A stretch of DNA of 40,428 nucleotides from an uncultured Rhodospirillales bacterium (GCA_903843125.1 CAIMOR010000122.1:1-40428), one strand, 5' to 3'; shown: positions 1-7,885, numbered from the stretch's first letter. A program made the numbers and translations. Notes: generated from the letters alone by a model not told the origin.

Positions 1-770
1 ATGCCCGCAACCGCGAGCATGGCCTGCGGGCGGCGCCGCGCGGGTGCCGCCCGTGAGTGGTGTTTGGCCTCGTGCGGCGGCGGGGCGGAAGCGGAGGCGG
101 AGGGCGGAGGCGCGTCGCGCGCGGCCGGGCTGGTGACCGGGCCGCCGACCGGGCGGGGTGCGGCGGTCAGCACGGCGCGCGGCTCAGCCATGGCCAGCAG
201 GTGCGGCGGCGCGGGCGGCGGCAGCGGCAGTACTTCCTCCTCGGCGATGGCGTCCGCCGGGGGGGCGGGCACGGTCGTCACGGCCTGGGGAACGGGCGGC
301 GCTGCGGCGGCAATGACGCGGGGGGGTGGCGTCGCCGCGCTGATGCTCGCCGCGGGCGCCAGCGTGCTGGCCAGCACCACGGCGGGCGTGGCGGGCTCGG
401 GCAGCAGCAGCGCAATGGCCATGTCGGGCGCCGAAGCGCCCTCGCGCAGGGCGAAGGCCGAGGGCGCCGCCTCCGGCGTCTGCGCGGGCGGCAGCCGGCG
501 CTCCAGTTCGGCGAAGCTGCGGTTCTGCGGTGTCTGCGACATCTCCTGCGGCAGCAGTTGCTGTGAGAGTTGGCGCAGCCGCGGCAGGTCGTTCAGCGTG
601 CCCCAGACGGATTCCAGCGTCTCCTTCTGCTTTTGCACCTGCTTGATCTGTTCGGCGATGCCGGCCAGCTCGCGGTCCAGCAGGGCGGTGCTGTGCTTCA
701 CCTGAAACAGATTCCAGCCGAAGCCGGCGGCGACGAGGAAGCAAAGGACGGTGAAGGGTCGGAAGATCAT
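1..770 (-). CDS. ftsL: Cell division protein FtsL-like, partial (C-terminus beyond left edge)
   Basis: FtsL is a bitopic inner-membrane protein that pairs with FtsB and FtsQ in the divisome. I read this frame directly on the minus strand. It starts with ATG overlapping the rsmH stop (ATGA) and stays open to base 1, giving 256 codons without a stop. Residues 3-22 form one hydrophobic segment, residues 24-58 look like a coiled coil, and residues 55-69 ([15 protein letters not shown]) resemble the conserved alphaproteobacterial FtsL segment. From about residue 90 the chain becomes an Ala/Pro-rich, probably disordered tail of more than 150 residues, which is long for FtsL. Position directly after mraZ-rsmH is the canonical ftsL place in the division cluster. 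The call rests on position plus topology, because FtsL sequences are poorly conserved. Confidence 0.8.
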   Translation of the reverse strand, partial: MIFRPFTVLCFLVAAGFGWNLFQVKHSTALLDRELAGIAEQIKQVQKQKETLESVWGTLNDLPRLRQLSQQLLPQEMSQTPQNRSFAELERRLPPAQTPEAAPSAFALREGASAPDMAIALLLPEPATPAVVLASTLAPAASISAATPPPRVIAAAAPPVPQAVTTVPAPPADAIAEEEVLPLPPPAPPHLLAMAEPRAVLTAAPRPVGGPVTSPAARDAPPPSASASAPPPHEAKHHSRAAPARRRPQAMLAVAG

Positions 771-1726
771 GCCACGTCCATCCTGCCGCCCGAGGCGGCG
801 CTTATGCATTCAAGCCCGCGCAGCCGAGCCGAGCGCGCGCGCGGGTTGGAATCGGTTTCCGCGGCACCGGGGCGCAACGCTTTCGGTGCCAGCAGCCGGA
901 ACGGCGCGGCAGCGCCACGGTTTTGCAGTGCCGCAGGGTTGTGCCGTGATGCGCTTCCTGCGCGACCGCAGGCGGCCTGCATGAACCGCTTGACGATGCG
1001 GTCCTCCAGCGAGTGGAACGCGACGACGACCAGTCGCCCGGCAGGCGAGAGCAAACTCAACGCAGCGGCGAGCCCACGCTCGACCTCGCCGAGCTCGTCG
1101 TTCACCACGATGCGCAGCGCCTGAAAGCTGCGGGTCGCGCTGTCGATGCCCGAAGGGTCGCGCGGAACCTTGCTGCGGATCACCTCGGCCAGCCGCTGCG
1201 TGGTGGTGATCGGCGCCTCGGCACGGGCAGCGACGATGGTCTTGGCGATGCGGCGCGACAGCCGCTCCTCGCCGAAGGTGTAGAGGATGTCGGCCAGCTC
1301 GGCCTCAGGCAGCTTGTTGACCAGGTCGGCGGCGGTCTGGCCCTCGCGCCCCATGCGCATGTCCAGCGGCCCGTCGGTGCGGAAGCTGAAGCCGCGTTCC
1401 GCCTGGTCGAGCTGGAAGGAACTGACACCGAGGTCCAGCACCACGCCGTCCAGCCGGGTCACGCCACGTTCGGCCAGCAGCTCCACCATGTCGCCGAAGC
1501 AGCCGGGCACCAGATGCAGCCGGCCCGGGAAGCGCGCGGCCAGCGCGGCGCCGCGGGCGATGGCGTCGGGGTCGCGGTCGATCGCGTAGAGCGTGCAATC
1601 GGCGGCCGACAGAATGGCTTCGGCATAGCCGCCGCCGCCGAACGTGCCGTCCAGGTAGGTGGCGCCGGCGCGGGGGGCCAGCGTCTCGACCACCTCGGCC
1701 AGCATGACGGGGACATGGCCGCTCAT
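767..1726 (-). CDS. rsmH: 16S rRNA (cytosine-1402-N4)-methyltransferase RsmH (MraW)
   Basis: RsmH methylates N4 of C1402 in the decoding centre of 16S rRNA using S-adenosylmethionine. The protein is 319 residues, normal for the family. The N-terminus HVPVM (4-8) is typical, the SAM-binding loop DGTFGGGGY is at 26-34, the acidic residues that follow it are in AIDRD (48-52), HSLEDR is at 238-243, and the family tail signature [10 protein letters not shown] is at 294-303. The ATG at 1726 overlaps the mraZ stop as ATGA and gives the family-standard start; a longer in-frame extension upstream only duplicates mraZ sequence. It is the second gene of the mraZ-rsmH-ftsL operon, with four-base overlaps on both sides that suggest translational coupling. 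Confidence 0.97.
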   Translation of the reverse strand: MSGHVPVMLAEVVETLAPRAGATYLDGTFGGGGYAEAILSAADCTLYAIDRDPDAIARGAALAARFPGRLHLVPGCFGDMVELLAERGVTRLDGVVLDLGVSSFQLDQAERGFSFRTDGPLDMRMGREGQTAADLVNKLPEAELADILYTFGEERLSRRIAKTIVAARAEAPITTTQRLAEVIRSKVPRDPSGIDSATRSFQALRIVVNDELGEVERGLAAALSLLSPAGRLVVVAFHSLEDRIVKRFMQAACGRAGSASRHNPAALQNRGAAAPFRLLAPKALRPGAAETDSNPRARSARLRGLECISAASGGRMDVA

Positions 1727-2154
1727 GCCGCGGCCTCCAGCTCGGCATCGCGGGCCAGTTGCTCGGCGTAGAGCGCGGGGGTCCAGATGTGGAACAGGTC
1801 CACCATGCCAACGAAGCTGACCGGGCCTTCCAGCCTGGCGTGCTTGATCAGCGCGTCGGGCAGGCTCAGGCGGCCATCGCCATCCACCCGCGCGGTGATG
1901 GCGCTGGCGGCCCATTTGCGGCTGAGCCGAGCGAATTCCGGGGTGAAGCGGCCCACGCCGCGCAGCGCCTCGGCCAGCACTTCCTGATAGACCGGCTGCG
2001 GCCAGACCTCGATGCAGGGCGCGCTGTCGCAGGCGCGGAGCATGACTTCCTCGGCGTTCAGCTGGGTCAGTTTCTGGCGGTAGGGCGCGGGCACGGAAAG
2101 ACGGCCCTTGCGGCTGTCAAACGTGCCATCATAACTGCCCGTGAATTGGGACAT
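1723..2154 (-). CDS. mraZ: Transcriptional regulator / division cluster protein MraZ
   Basis: MraZ is a DNA-binding protein of the AbrB-like fold that forms a ring and regulates its own division and cell-wall (dcw) operon. The 143-residue protein has the two expected MraZ repeats, each with a D-x-x-x-G-R type motif: DSRKGR at 13-18 and DGDGR at 91-95. The start chosen (ATG at 2154, protein beginning [12 protein letters not shown]) matches the family; an ATG 30 bases upstream would add residues not seen in relatives. It is the first gene of the operon and overlaps rsmH by four bases. Upstream lies a GGG array with a 10-bp period (2290-2332) resembling MraZ operator repeats, so autoregulation is likely. 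Confidence 0.96.
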   Translation of the reverse strand: MSQFTGSYDGTFDSRKGRLSVPAPYRQKLTQLNAEEVMLRACDSAPCIEVWPQPVYQEVLAEALRGVGRFTPEFARLSRKWAASAITARVDGDGRLSLPDALIKHARLEGPVSFVGMVDLFHIWTPALYAEQLARDAELEAAA

Positions 2155-2289
2155 GGTCCCGCACCGCCCCCCGAAGGCTTGCAACCCCGGCCGGGGGAAG
2201 CGGCCGGTAAGGAGCCCCCCGACCCCTTACCGGCTCGCCCGACCTGCCCGGTCCGAACGGCTCGCCCCCCCGAGCGTCGCGTTCTTCAC

Positions 2290-2332
2290 GGGCATCGGTG
2301 GGATAGCATGGGCCAGAGCGGGCATTCAAGGG
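2290..2332. promoter_or_regulatory. Putative MraZ operator: five GGG units at exact 10-bp period
   Basis: On the plus strand GGG occurs at 2290, 2300, 2310, 2320 and 2330, exactly ten bases apart. Two of the units are TGGGN, the others CGGG or AGGG. E. coli MraZ is known to bind TGGGN repeats separated by five bases, which gives the same 10-bp period. The array lies 136-178 bases upstream of the mraZ ATG. The GGG runs are on the strand opposite to mraZ, which is a caveat, and GGG is common in this GC-rich DNA. Confidence 0.5.
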
Positions 2333-2334
2333 TC

Positions 2335-2339
2335 GAGTC
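2335..2339. promoter_or_regulatory. GANTC (CcrM methylation) site
   Basis: GAGTC just upstream of the MraZ-type repeats. Alphaproteobacterial CcrM methylates GANTC, and GcrA reads its methylation state at some cell-cycle promoters. A single 5-base match is weak alone; its interest is the company of DnaA and CtrA boxes in the same gap. Confidence 0.35.
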
Positions 2340-2419
2340 TGGTCCGGGCTGGGTTTCGACGGCCGTTATTTGGTTAATCGCCAGTAAGTGACGCGCCTTC
2401 GCCGCACCGACGCGCAGCG

Positions 2420-2435
2420 GTTAAGGTGGCATTAA
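2420..2435 (-). promoter_or_regulatory. CtrA-type box TTAA-N7-TTAAC upstream of mraZ
   Basis: Read on the mraZ strand the sequence is TTAATGCCACCTTAAC, an exact match to the CtrA consensus TTAA-N7-TTAAC of alphaproteobacteria. It lies about 265 bases upstream of the mraZ ATG and overlaps by one base a possible -10 hexamer TATACT. AT-rich motifs of this kind are rare in this GC-rich window, which supports the call. Binding next to a -10 would suggest repression of that promoter; activation of another start point cannot be excluded. Confidence 0.55.
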
Positions 2436-2442
2436 GTATACC

Positions 2443-2447
2443 GATTC
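2443..2447. promoter_or_regulatory. GANTC (CcrM methylation) site
   Basis: GATTC lies just upstream of the possible -10 TATACT and the CtrA-type box, in the spacer of a possible mra promoter. It is the second GANTC site in this control region. Confidence 0.35.
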
Positions 2448-2472
2448 GCCACCAAGCAATGGCTTGCGCGGC

Positions 2473-2492
2473 TGTGTAAATGCTGTGGATAA
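2473..2492 (-). promoter_or_regulatory. Tandem DnaA boxes, 11 bp apart
   Basis: On the mraZ strand TTATCCACA (2492-2484) is a perfect consensus DnaA box. ATTTACACA (2481-2473) matches the relaxed consensus TTWTNCACA at eight of nine positions. Both have the same orientation and lie 11 bases apart, about one helical turn, an arrangement typical of cooperative DnaA binding. They sit between the rnpB 3' end and the mra control elements. A replication origin is unlikely, since there is no dnaA, dnaN, gidA or hemE neighbour and no AT-rich unwinding region. Confidence 0.55.
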
Positions 2493-2508
2493 ACTTGGGG
2501 ACAGGAGT

Positions 2509-2924
2509 GCGCCAGGCGGCCTGTAAGCCGGGTTCTGTACGCTCGGGGGATAAAACCCGGGCGCGACGACCATTCCTCTGCGGCGCGCCTTGCGGCGAAC
2601 CTGTAGCGACCAACCCGAGGGACAGGGCGGGAACGCCCCCGCGCCAGCAGGCAAGCCTGCCGCGCCGGCCCCTCCTATTCGGTCTTGCTCCGCGATAGGG
2701 TTTACCGTGCCACCCCCATTGCTGGGGGTGCGGTGGGCTCTTACCCCACCCTTTCACCCTTACCCTGGGCCGCGAACGGCGCAGGGCGGTTTGCTTTCTG
2801 TGGCACTTTCCCTGAAGGCGTTGCCGCCTCCGCCGGCCATTAGCCGGTATCCTGTTCCCATGGAGCCCGGACTTTCCTCCGGCTTCGGTTGCCCGAAGCC
2901 CGCGGTCGTCCGGCCGCCTGACGC
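2509..2924 (-). ncRNA. rnpB: RNase P RNA (class A)
   Basis: This is the catalytic RNA of RNase P, which cuts 5' leaders from pre-tRNAs. On the minus strand the conserved 5' core GAGGAAAGTCCGGGCTCCAT, the mid-molecule element GGGTAAGAGCCCACCG and the 3' core ACAGAACCCGGCTTA occur in the right order. The ends were set from helix P1: thirteen bases at 2924-2912 pair with thirteen at 2521-2509, with a single G-U wobble. The length, about 416 bases, fits alphaproteobacterial RNase P RNA. The 5' end also coincides with the start predicted from the promoter at 2931-2960. Open reading frames crossing this stretch are chance frames. Confidence 0.97.
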
Positions 2925-2930
2925 CAGGGC

Positions 2931-2960
2931 GCTATGCGCCCGGCGGGCCGATGTCGTCAA
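2931..2960 (-). promoter_or_regulatory. Predicted sigma-70 promoter of rnpB
   Basis: On the minus strand TTGACG (2960-2955) and CATAGC (2936-2931) are separated by 18 bases. The -35 matches the consensus at five of six positions, the -10 at three. The expected start, six bases after the -10, falls on base 2924, where helix P1 of the RNA begins, which supports the assignment. Confidence 0.55.
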
Positions 2961-3054
2961 TCGGTCACGCAGGCGAAGGGATCGCCGGGCCGGTCGATGC
3001 GGACTGGCGACGGGGCCCAGGCGCCCTGTCGTGGAAAGCTTCGCGTCTCGCTCG

Positions 3055-3936
3055 CTAAGCGACGGCGCGGGCGGCGCCGGCCACCTCGTCGTTCGTGGTG
3101 CGCCGCAACTCACGCGGCTCGTTCAGGTCGTAGGCGCGGCCGCGGTGCAATGTAGCGCGATTGTCCCACATCACGAGGTCGCCGGGCTGCCAATGGTGGG
3201 TGTAGCGGAACTGCGGCTGGGTGGCGTGTTCCAGCAGGTCCAGCAGCAGCATCTTGCCCTCGGCCACGCCCATGCCGAGGACGCGGCGGCAATGGATGCC
3301 GCAGAACAGCACGTCCCGCCCGCTGCCGGGGTGCAGGCGGTGCAGCGGCCAGACCACGGCGGGCAGCGCCGCCAGTTGCTCGGGCGTGTAGCCGTCATCG
3401 CCCAGCAGCGTCATGCGCGAATGCAGTGCGAAATGCTCGGCTTCCAGGCCGCGGACCTTCTGCTTCAGGCGCGCCGGCAGGGCGTCCCAGGCGGCACGCA
3501 GGTCGACATATTCGGTCTCCCCGCCCCAGCTGGGCAGCTTGACCGCCGACAGCATGGAATAGCTGACCGCCGGTGCCTGGAAGCTGCTGTCCGAGTGCCA
3601 GAGCTGGTTGGCCAGGCCGCTGATGATCTTGGGGTTGTCGCGCGGCAGCGGCACGCCGTCCGGGTCCACGTTGGAGATGTCGATCAGCGCCAGGTCGCGC
3701 ATGCGCTCCACCCGGCCGCCGATCTTCTTCAGGCCGGGGTTCAGTGGGCCGAATTGGCGGGCCATGGCGACCTGCTGCTCCTGCTCCATCGGCTGGCCGC
3801 GCCAGACCAGGACCGCGTGCTGGTCCAGCGCGGCCACCACCTCGGTGATTTCGGCCGGGCTGAGCGGGCGGGTCAGGTCGAGACCGCTGGCCTCGGCAAC
3901 GAAATGCGGGTGCAGCGGGCGGAGGGTCAGGGTCAT
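3055..3936 (-). CDS. TauD/TfdA-family alpha-ketoglutarate dioxygenase, TfdA-like
   Basis: Members are cytoplasmic Fe(II)/alpha-ketoglutarate-dependent hydroxylases. TfdA itself cleaves the ether bond of 2,4-dichlorophenoxyacetate. The 293-residue protein has the iron triad H114-x-D116 (QLWHSDSSF) and H264 (ATLHRGR), with co-substrate arginines near 274-279 (RELRRTT). Several stretches read like TfdA rather than taurine dioxygenase, for example YSMLSAV (126-132), EHFALHSR (167-174) and GDLVMWDNR (252-260). The ATG at 3936 is preceded by GAGGAAA at good spacing. It is transcribed away from the amidase behind it by a 29-base gap, so the two may share a transcript. The real substrate is unknown; a natural aryloxy or sulfonate compound is as likely as a herbicide. 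Confidence 0.88.
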   Translation of the reverse strand: MTLTLRPLHPHFVAEASGLDLTRPLSPAEITEVVAALDQHAVLVWRGQPMEQEQQVAMARQFGPLNPGLKKIGGRVERMRDLALIDISNVDPDGVPLPRDNPKIISGLANQLWHSDSSFQAPAVSYSMLSAVKLPSWGGETEYVDLRAAWDALPARLKQKVRGLEAEHFALHSRMTLLGDDGYTPEQLAALPAVVWPLHRLHPGSGRDVLFCGIHCRRVLGMGVAEGKMLLLDLLEHATQPQFRYTHHWQPGDLVMWDNRATLHRGRAYDLNEPRELRRTTNDEVAGAARAVA

Positions 3937-3965
3937 GGCCGGTTTCCTCAGGCTTTGCGCGGAGG

Positions 3966-4649
3966 CTAGCCCCGGTTGGCCAGGCGCGCCACTGCCGCCA
4001 GCATGGCCAGGGTCTCGGGGTCCGCCCGCCCGGTCACGGCGGCGGGCCGCCAGTGGCGCTGGAACGCGGTGAGCAGCACGTCCAGCGGCAGGTCGGTGCG
4101 GTAGCCGATGGCTTGCAGCAGTGGCAGGGCGGGCTGGTCCGGCACCGCCGGCGCCTCGGTGGGCCACAGCCCGAGGCCGCAGCCGGCCAGGCCCTGCCAG
4201 TCGAACAGCTCGCCCGGGTCCTGCTTGCGGTCGGGGGCGATGTCGCTGTGGGCCACGACGTTGCGCGCGGGGATGGGGTGGCGGGCGACGATGCCCAGGC
4301 ACAGCTCGGCCACCGCGGCCATCTGCAATGCCGGGAATTCGCGGTAGCCCCATTCATGCCCGGGGTTGACGATCTCGATGCCGATGGAGCGGCCGTTGAG
4401 TGCCTCTGCGCCGCGCCAGTGGGAGATGCCGGCATGCCAGGCGCGGCGTTCCTCGGGCACCAGGCAGTGGACCAGGCCATCCTCCTCCACCACGTAGTGG
4501 CTGGAGACCGTCTTCGGCGCGTCGGGGTCGCACAGCAGTGCCAGGGCGGCGGCGGCGGTCTGCATGCCGGTATAGTGCAGCACCAGGTGGTCCACCGGTT
4601 GGCCGTCCGGCCGCGCATCGTGGTTCGGGCTGGGGGTTTGGCGGACCAT
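3966..4649 (-). CDS. N-acetylmuramoyl-L-alanine amidase (AmpD/AmiD type)
   Basis: This Zn-dependent amidase of the Amidase_2/PGRP fold cleaves the bond between muramic acid and the stem peptide in murein or anhydro-muropeptides. The 227-residue protein has zinc ligands H25 (LVLHYTG), H134 (VVAHSD) and D144 (RKQDPG), with the ten-residue H-D spacing of AmpD, and a probable catalytic glutamate E92 (GIEIVN). Residues about 165-225 form a small helical domain like the peptidoglycan-binding domain of AmiD. No signal peptide or lipobox is visible with this start, which points to a cytosolic recycling role as in AmpD. The start is uncertain: an ATG further upstream would overlap the neighbouring gene, and the ATG at 4649 has no strong ribosome binding site. 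Confidence 0.85.
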   Translation of the reverse strand: MVRQTPSPNHDARPDGQPVDHLVLHYTGMQTAAAALALLCDPDAPKTVSSHYVVEEDGLVHCLVPEERRAWHAGISHWRGAEALNGRSIGIEIVNPGHEWGYREFPALQMAAVAELCLGIVARHPIPARNVVAHSDIAPDRKQDPGELFDWQGLAGCGLGLWPTEAPAVPDQPALPLLQAIGYRTDLPLDVLLTAFQRHWRPAAVTGRADPETLAMLAAVARLANRG

Positions 4650-4737
4650 GCGCCCGGCGCCCGTGCTCACGCCCGGTCGGTCTCCCGCAGAATAGCCGCG
4701 CTTAGCCCAGCGCTGGCTCCGGACCGCGGCGCCATGC

Positions 4738-5535
4738 TCAAAGCCCCCGCTCACGCTTGATCCGGTCCCAGGCGGCGTTGATCTCGGCGACCTTGTCGGT
4801 GGCGCGCTTGACGAATTCCTGGGGGACGCCGCGGGCGGCCAGGCTGTCCGGGTGGTTTTCCCGCATCAGGCGGCGCCAGGCCTGGCGCAACTCGTCGTCG
4901 CTGGCGGCGCGGCTGACACCGAGGGTCATGTAGGCGTCGGTGGCGGATTCGCTGGCGGCGGTGCTGCCGGTGCTGCCGCTGGCCCGGCCGTCCTTGGCGC
5001 GTTCCCAGGCCAGCCGGTCCAGCCCGAGGGCAATGTGCGCCTGTTTCAGGAAACCCAGTTCGGCGTTGTTCACCGGGCCGTCGGCGCGGGCGATGGCGAA
5101 CAGCGCCGCCAGCACGTCCTCCAGCATCGACTTGTTGTCGGCGAAGGCCTCGCCGAGCCGTTCGGCGAAGGGCTCGAAGCCCTCGGCGCTGTCGCGGGCG
5201 CGGTCGAACAGCTGGGCGACCTCGTTGAGGTTCTCGGGCGGGATGCGGAAGCTGCGCTTGAAGGTGTCGATCTCCGCCCGCTTCACCGGGCCATCCACCT
5301 TGGCCAGCTTCGCCGAGAGCACGATGACGCTGATAGCGAACAGGGTTTCGCGGTTGCCGAGCATGGCGGCCAGGTCCGCCGCGCCGGGCAGCGCGCGGCC
5401 GGCGGCGGCGAAGGGGCCGCGGCCCAGCACGCCTTCATCGGCGGCGTGACCCATGGCCATGCCGACCATGGCGCCGAACGGGCCGCCCATGGCAAAGCCC
5501 GCCATGCCACCGATGATCTTGCCGAATAGACTCAA
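4738..5535 (-). CDS. djlA: DjlA-like TerB plus J-domain co-chaperone
   Basis: DjlA-type proteins stimulate DnaK through a J domain and are usually membrane anchored. The 265-residue protein starts with a glycine-rich hydrophobic segment (residues 5-30). Residues about 55-170 are a TerB-like helical domain, and residues 200-265 are a J domain with the essential HPD motif at 228-230. I chose the TTG at 5535 because the resulting N-terminus (MSLFGKIIGGMAGFAMGG) matches the family, and AGGG lies about six bases upstream; the next ATG would remove part of the anchor. It is divergent from the pseudouridine synthase gene, with a 115-base gap holding the promoters, and is upstream of the amidase gene in the same direction. 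Confidence 0.88.
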   Translation of the reverse strand: MSLFGKIIGGMAGFAMGGPFGAMVGMAMGHAADEGVLGRGPFAAAGRALPGAADLAAMLGNRETLFAISVIVLSAKLAKVDGPVKRAEIDTFKRSFRIPPENLNEVAQLFDRARDSAEGFEPFAERLGEAFADNKSMLEDVLAALFAIARADGPVNNAELGFLKQAHIALGLDRLAWERAKDGRASGSTGSTAASESATDAYMTLGVSRAASDDELRQAWRRLMRENHPDSLAARGVPQEFVKRATDKVAEINAAWDRIKRERGL

Positions 5536-5650
5536 CTGCAGCCCCTGGGCATCCGCTGCGCAACGCTTAGCACGGCAAGGTGGCCAAGGGCATCACGGGG
5601 TTGCTATGCGATATCCTGGCGCCATCGGCCTTGCGTGCTAAACCCCCGGC

Positions 5651-6655
5651 ATGACCGTTCAACTCCGCACCGTGACCGCCGGTGACGCCGATACCCGGCT
5701 GGACCGCTGGTTCCGCCGCCATTTCCCGCAACTTACCCAGGGCGCGCTGCAGAAGATGCTGCGCACCGGCCAGGTTCGGGTGGACGGCAAGCGGGCCGAG
5801 GCCAATACCCGGCTGGCCGAGGGCCAGGAAGTGCGCATCCCGCCGCTGCCGGAAGGGCCGGCGCCGGAAACCCGCAAGACTGTGAAGGTGGACGAGCGCG
5901 AGCAGCGCGCGCTGGAAGCCATGGTGATCTACCGCGACAACGAGGTGATCGCGATCGACAAGCCCTCCGGCCTGGCGGTGCAGGGCGGCCCCGGGATCAT
6001 CAAGAACCTGGACGCCATGCTGGACGCGCTCCGCTTCGGGTCCGAGGACCGCCCGCGCCTGGTGCATCGGCTGGACAAGGACACCTCCGGGGTGCTGCTG
6101 CTGGCCCGCACCCCGCATTCCGCCGCCAAGCTGGCCGAGAGCTTTCGCGGGCGGGAGATGCAGAAGACCTACTGGGCCGTGGTGGTCGGCGAGCCGACGC
6201 CGCCGGAAGGGCGGATCGACCTGGCACTGGCCAAGCAGGGCGGGCCGCGTGGGGAGCGGGTGGTGGCGGTGGAGGAGGCGCGCAACGCCATCGGCATGCA
6301 CGACCCCCGGCTGGGGGCGCGGGCCATCACCGATTTCTCCACGCTGGACGCGGCCAAGCGCAAGGCGGCCTGGGTGGAACTGCGGCCGGTGACCGGGCGC
6401 ACCCACCAGCTGCGCGTGCATTGCGCCGAGGCGCTGGGCTGCCCGATCCAGGGCGATGGCAAGTATGGCGGCAGCGCCGCGCATATGGAGGGGCTGGACG
6501 GCAAGCTGCACCTGCACGCGCGCAGCCTGGTGCTGCCGCATCCGGTCAGCGGCACGCTGGAGATCGCGGCGCCGCTGCCGGCGCACATGAAGGCCACGTT
6601 CAAGTTCTTCGGCTTCGAGGAGCCGCGCACGCCGAAGCCGCGCAAGCTGGCTTAG
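5651..6655 (+). CDS. RluA-family 23S rRNA pseudouridine synthase (RluC/RluD-like)
   Basis: This enzyme isomerises specific uridines to pseudouridine, most likely in 23S rRNA. The 334-residue protein has an N-terminal S4 RNA-binding domain (about 15-65) followed by the RluA catalytic domain. The signature HRLDKDTSG starts at H139, making D142 the catalytic aspartate. GRTHQLRVH lies further on and is also family-typical. The length and S4 domain fit RluC or RluD better than RluA; I cannot choose between these two from reading alone. The gene stands alone between divergent djlA and the following hydrolase gene, 54 bases downstream. Confidence 0.92.
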   Translation: MTVQLRTVTAGDADTRLDRWFRRHFPQLTQGALQKMLRTGQVRVDGKRAEANTRLAEGQEVRIPPLPEGPAPETRKTVKVDEREQRALEAMVIYRDNEVIAIDKPSGLAVQGGPGIIKNLDAMLDALRFGSEDRPRLVHRLDKDTSGVLLLARTPHSAAKLAESFRGREMQKTYWAVVVGEPTPPEGRIDLALAKQGGPRGERVVAVEEARNAIGMHDPRLGARAITDFSTLDAAKRKAAWVELRPVTGRTHQLRVHCAEALGCPIQGDGKYGGSAAHMEGLDGKLHLHARSLVLPHPVSGTLEIAAPLPAHMKATFKFFGFEEPRTPKPRKLA

Positions 6656-6709
6656 CGCGGCGCGGCGCACCGGCTAGGCTGCGCCCCAATACCAGGGGAG
6701 ACGCCTGCC

Positions 6710-7825
6710 ATGACCGACCTGCCACCGCTGGACGCCAGCGTTCTGCCCGCCGGCATCACCGCCCGCTTCCTGGCCGATATCAATGGCCTGCGGGTGCATG
6801 TGCTGGAAGCCGGCAACCCCGCCGACCCGCTGCTGCTGCTGCTGCATGGCTTTCCGGAACTGGCCTATTCCTGGCGGCACGTGATGCCGGCGCTGGCCGC
6901 GGCCGGCTACCACGTGGTGGCGCCGGACCAGCGCGGCTATGGCCGCACCACCGGCTGGGTGGGGGATTTCGACGGTGACCTGGCGCTGTTCACCCTGCCC
7001 AACCTGGTACGGGACGCGTTGGGCGTGGTGCGCGCCACCGGCCACGACCACGCCGCCGTGGTGGGGCATGACTACGGGGCCAGCGTGGCGGCCTGGTGCG
7101 CGCTGCTGCGCGGCGACGTGTTCCGGCGCATGGCGATCATGAGCGCGCCCTTCGCCGGGCCGCCGGCGATCCGGGATGGGATGGCGCCGCCGACCGATGT
7201 CCACGCCGCGCTGGCGGCACTGCCGCGGCCGCGGAAGCATTACCAGTGGTACTACTCCGAGCGGCGGGCCGGGCCGGACATGCTGCACGCGCCACAGGGG
7301 CTGCACGCCTTCCTGCGGGCCTACTACCACCACAAGAGCGCGGATTGGGCTGGCAACCAGCCCTTCCCGCTGACGGGCTGGACCGCCGAGGAACTGGCGA
7401 AGATGCCAACCTACTACGTGATGGACCTGGGCGAGACCATGCCGGAGACGGTGGCGCATCACATGCCCAGCCCGGCTGAGGTGGCGGCCAACCGGTGGCT
7501 GACCGAGGCGGAGATGGCCGTCTATGCCGCCGAATATGCACGGACGGGTTTCGAGGGCGCGTTGACCTGCTATCGATGCCGGACGACCGGGCGGTACAAC
7601 GGCCTGCTTGAGGTCTTCGCCGGGCGACGGATCGAGGTGCCCAGCAGCTTCATCGCCGGGGCGCAGGATTGGGGCATCCAGCAGAATCCCGGCGCGCTGG
7701 AGCGGATGGCGGGGCAGACCTGCACCGATTGGCGCGGGACGCACCTGGTGCCGGGTGCGGGCCACTGGGTGCAGCAGGAACAGCCGGCGGCGGTGGTGGA
7801 GCGGTTGCTGGCCTTTCTCGGCTGA
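6710..7825 (+). CDS. Alpha/beta hydrolase, soluble epoxide hydrolase-like
   Basis: The fold and motifs are those of epoxide hydrolases and haloalkane dehalogenases, which use an aspartate nucleophile. In this 371-residue protein the oxyanion-hole motif HGFPE is at 46-50, the nucleophile D121 is in GHDYGA (119-124), the acid is probably D320 (AQDWG) and the general base H352 (GAGHWVQ). A lid domain with paired tyrosines (TYYVMD) is inserted between. GGGGAG lies just before the ATG. It could act on epoxides in catabolism or detoxification; the substrate cannot be read. Its direction matches the RidA gene that follows 60 bases later, so co-transcription is possible. Confidence 0.88.
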   Translation: MTDLPPLDASVLPAGITARFLADINGLRVHVLEAGNPADPLLLLLHGFPELAYSWRHVMPALAAAGYHVVAPDQRGYGRTTGWVGDFDGDLALFTLPNLVRDALGVVRATGHDHAAVVGHDYGASVAAWCALLRGDVFRRMAIMSAPFAGPPAIRDGMAPPTDVHAALAALPRPRKHYQWYYSERRAGPDMLHAPQGLHAFLRAYYHHKSADWAGNQPFPLTGWTAEELAKMPTYYVMDLGETMPETVAHHMPSPAEVAANRWLTEAEMAVYAAEYARTGFEGALTCYRCRTTGRYNGLLEVFAGRRIEVPSSFIAGAQDWGIQQNPGALERMAGQTCTDWRGTHLVPGAGHWVQQEQPAAVVERLLAFLG

Positions 7826-7885
7826 GGGGTTGCCGGCGCCGGGGTGAAAGCGCCACGCTGCCGGCCTTCCCCGAGGAGCCAGCCG

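Larger units (their letters stand above)
2155..2508. other. Non-coding control region between mraZ and rnpB
   Basis: These 354 bases hold no credible gene. Going from rnpB towards mraZ the region contains two tandem DnaA-type boxes (2473-2492), a GANTC site (2443-2447), a perfect CtrA-type box (2420-2435) whose edge touches a possible -10 element TATACT (2440-2435, minus strand), a second GANTC site (2335-2339), and a five-unit GGG repeat (2290-2332). I found no convincing -35 partner for the TATACT and no clear rho-independent terminator for rnpB. Confidence 0.7.

Noticed and set aside
2473-2492. Chromosomal replication origin at the DnaA boxes
   Set aside because: Only two boxes, no AT-rich unwinding element and no usual origin neighbours.
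2374-3113. Open frames across the rnpB region
   Set aside because: The RNase P RNA core motifs and P1 helix explain the sequence; the frames have no recognisable protein features.
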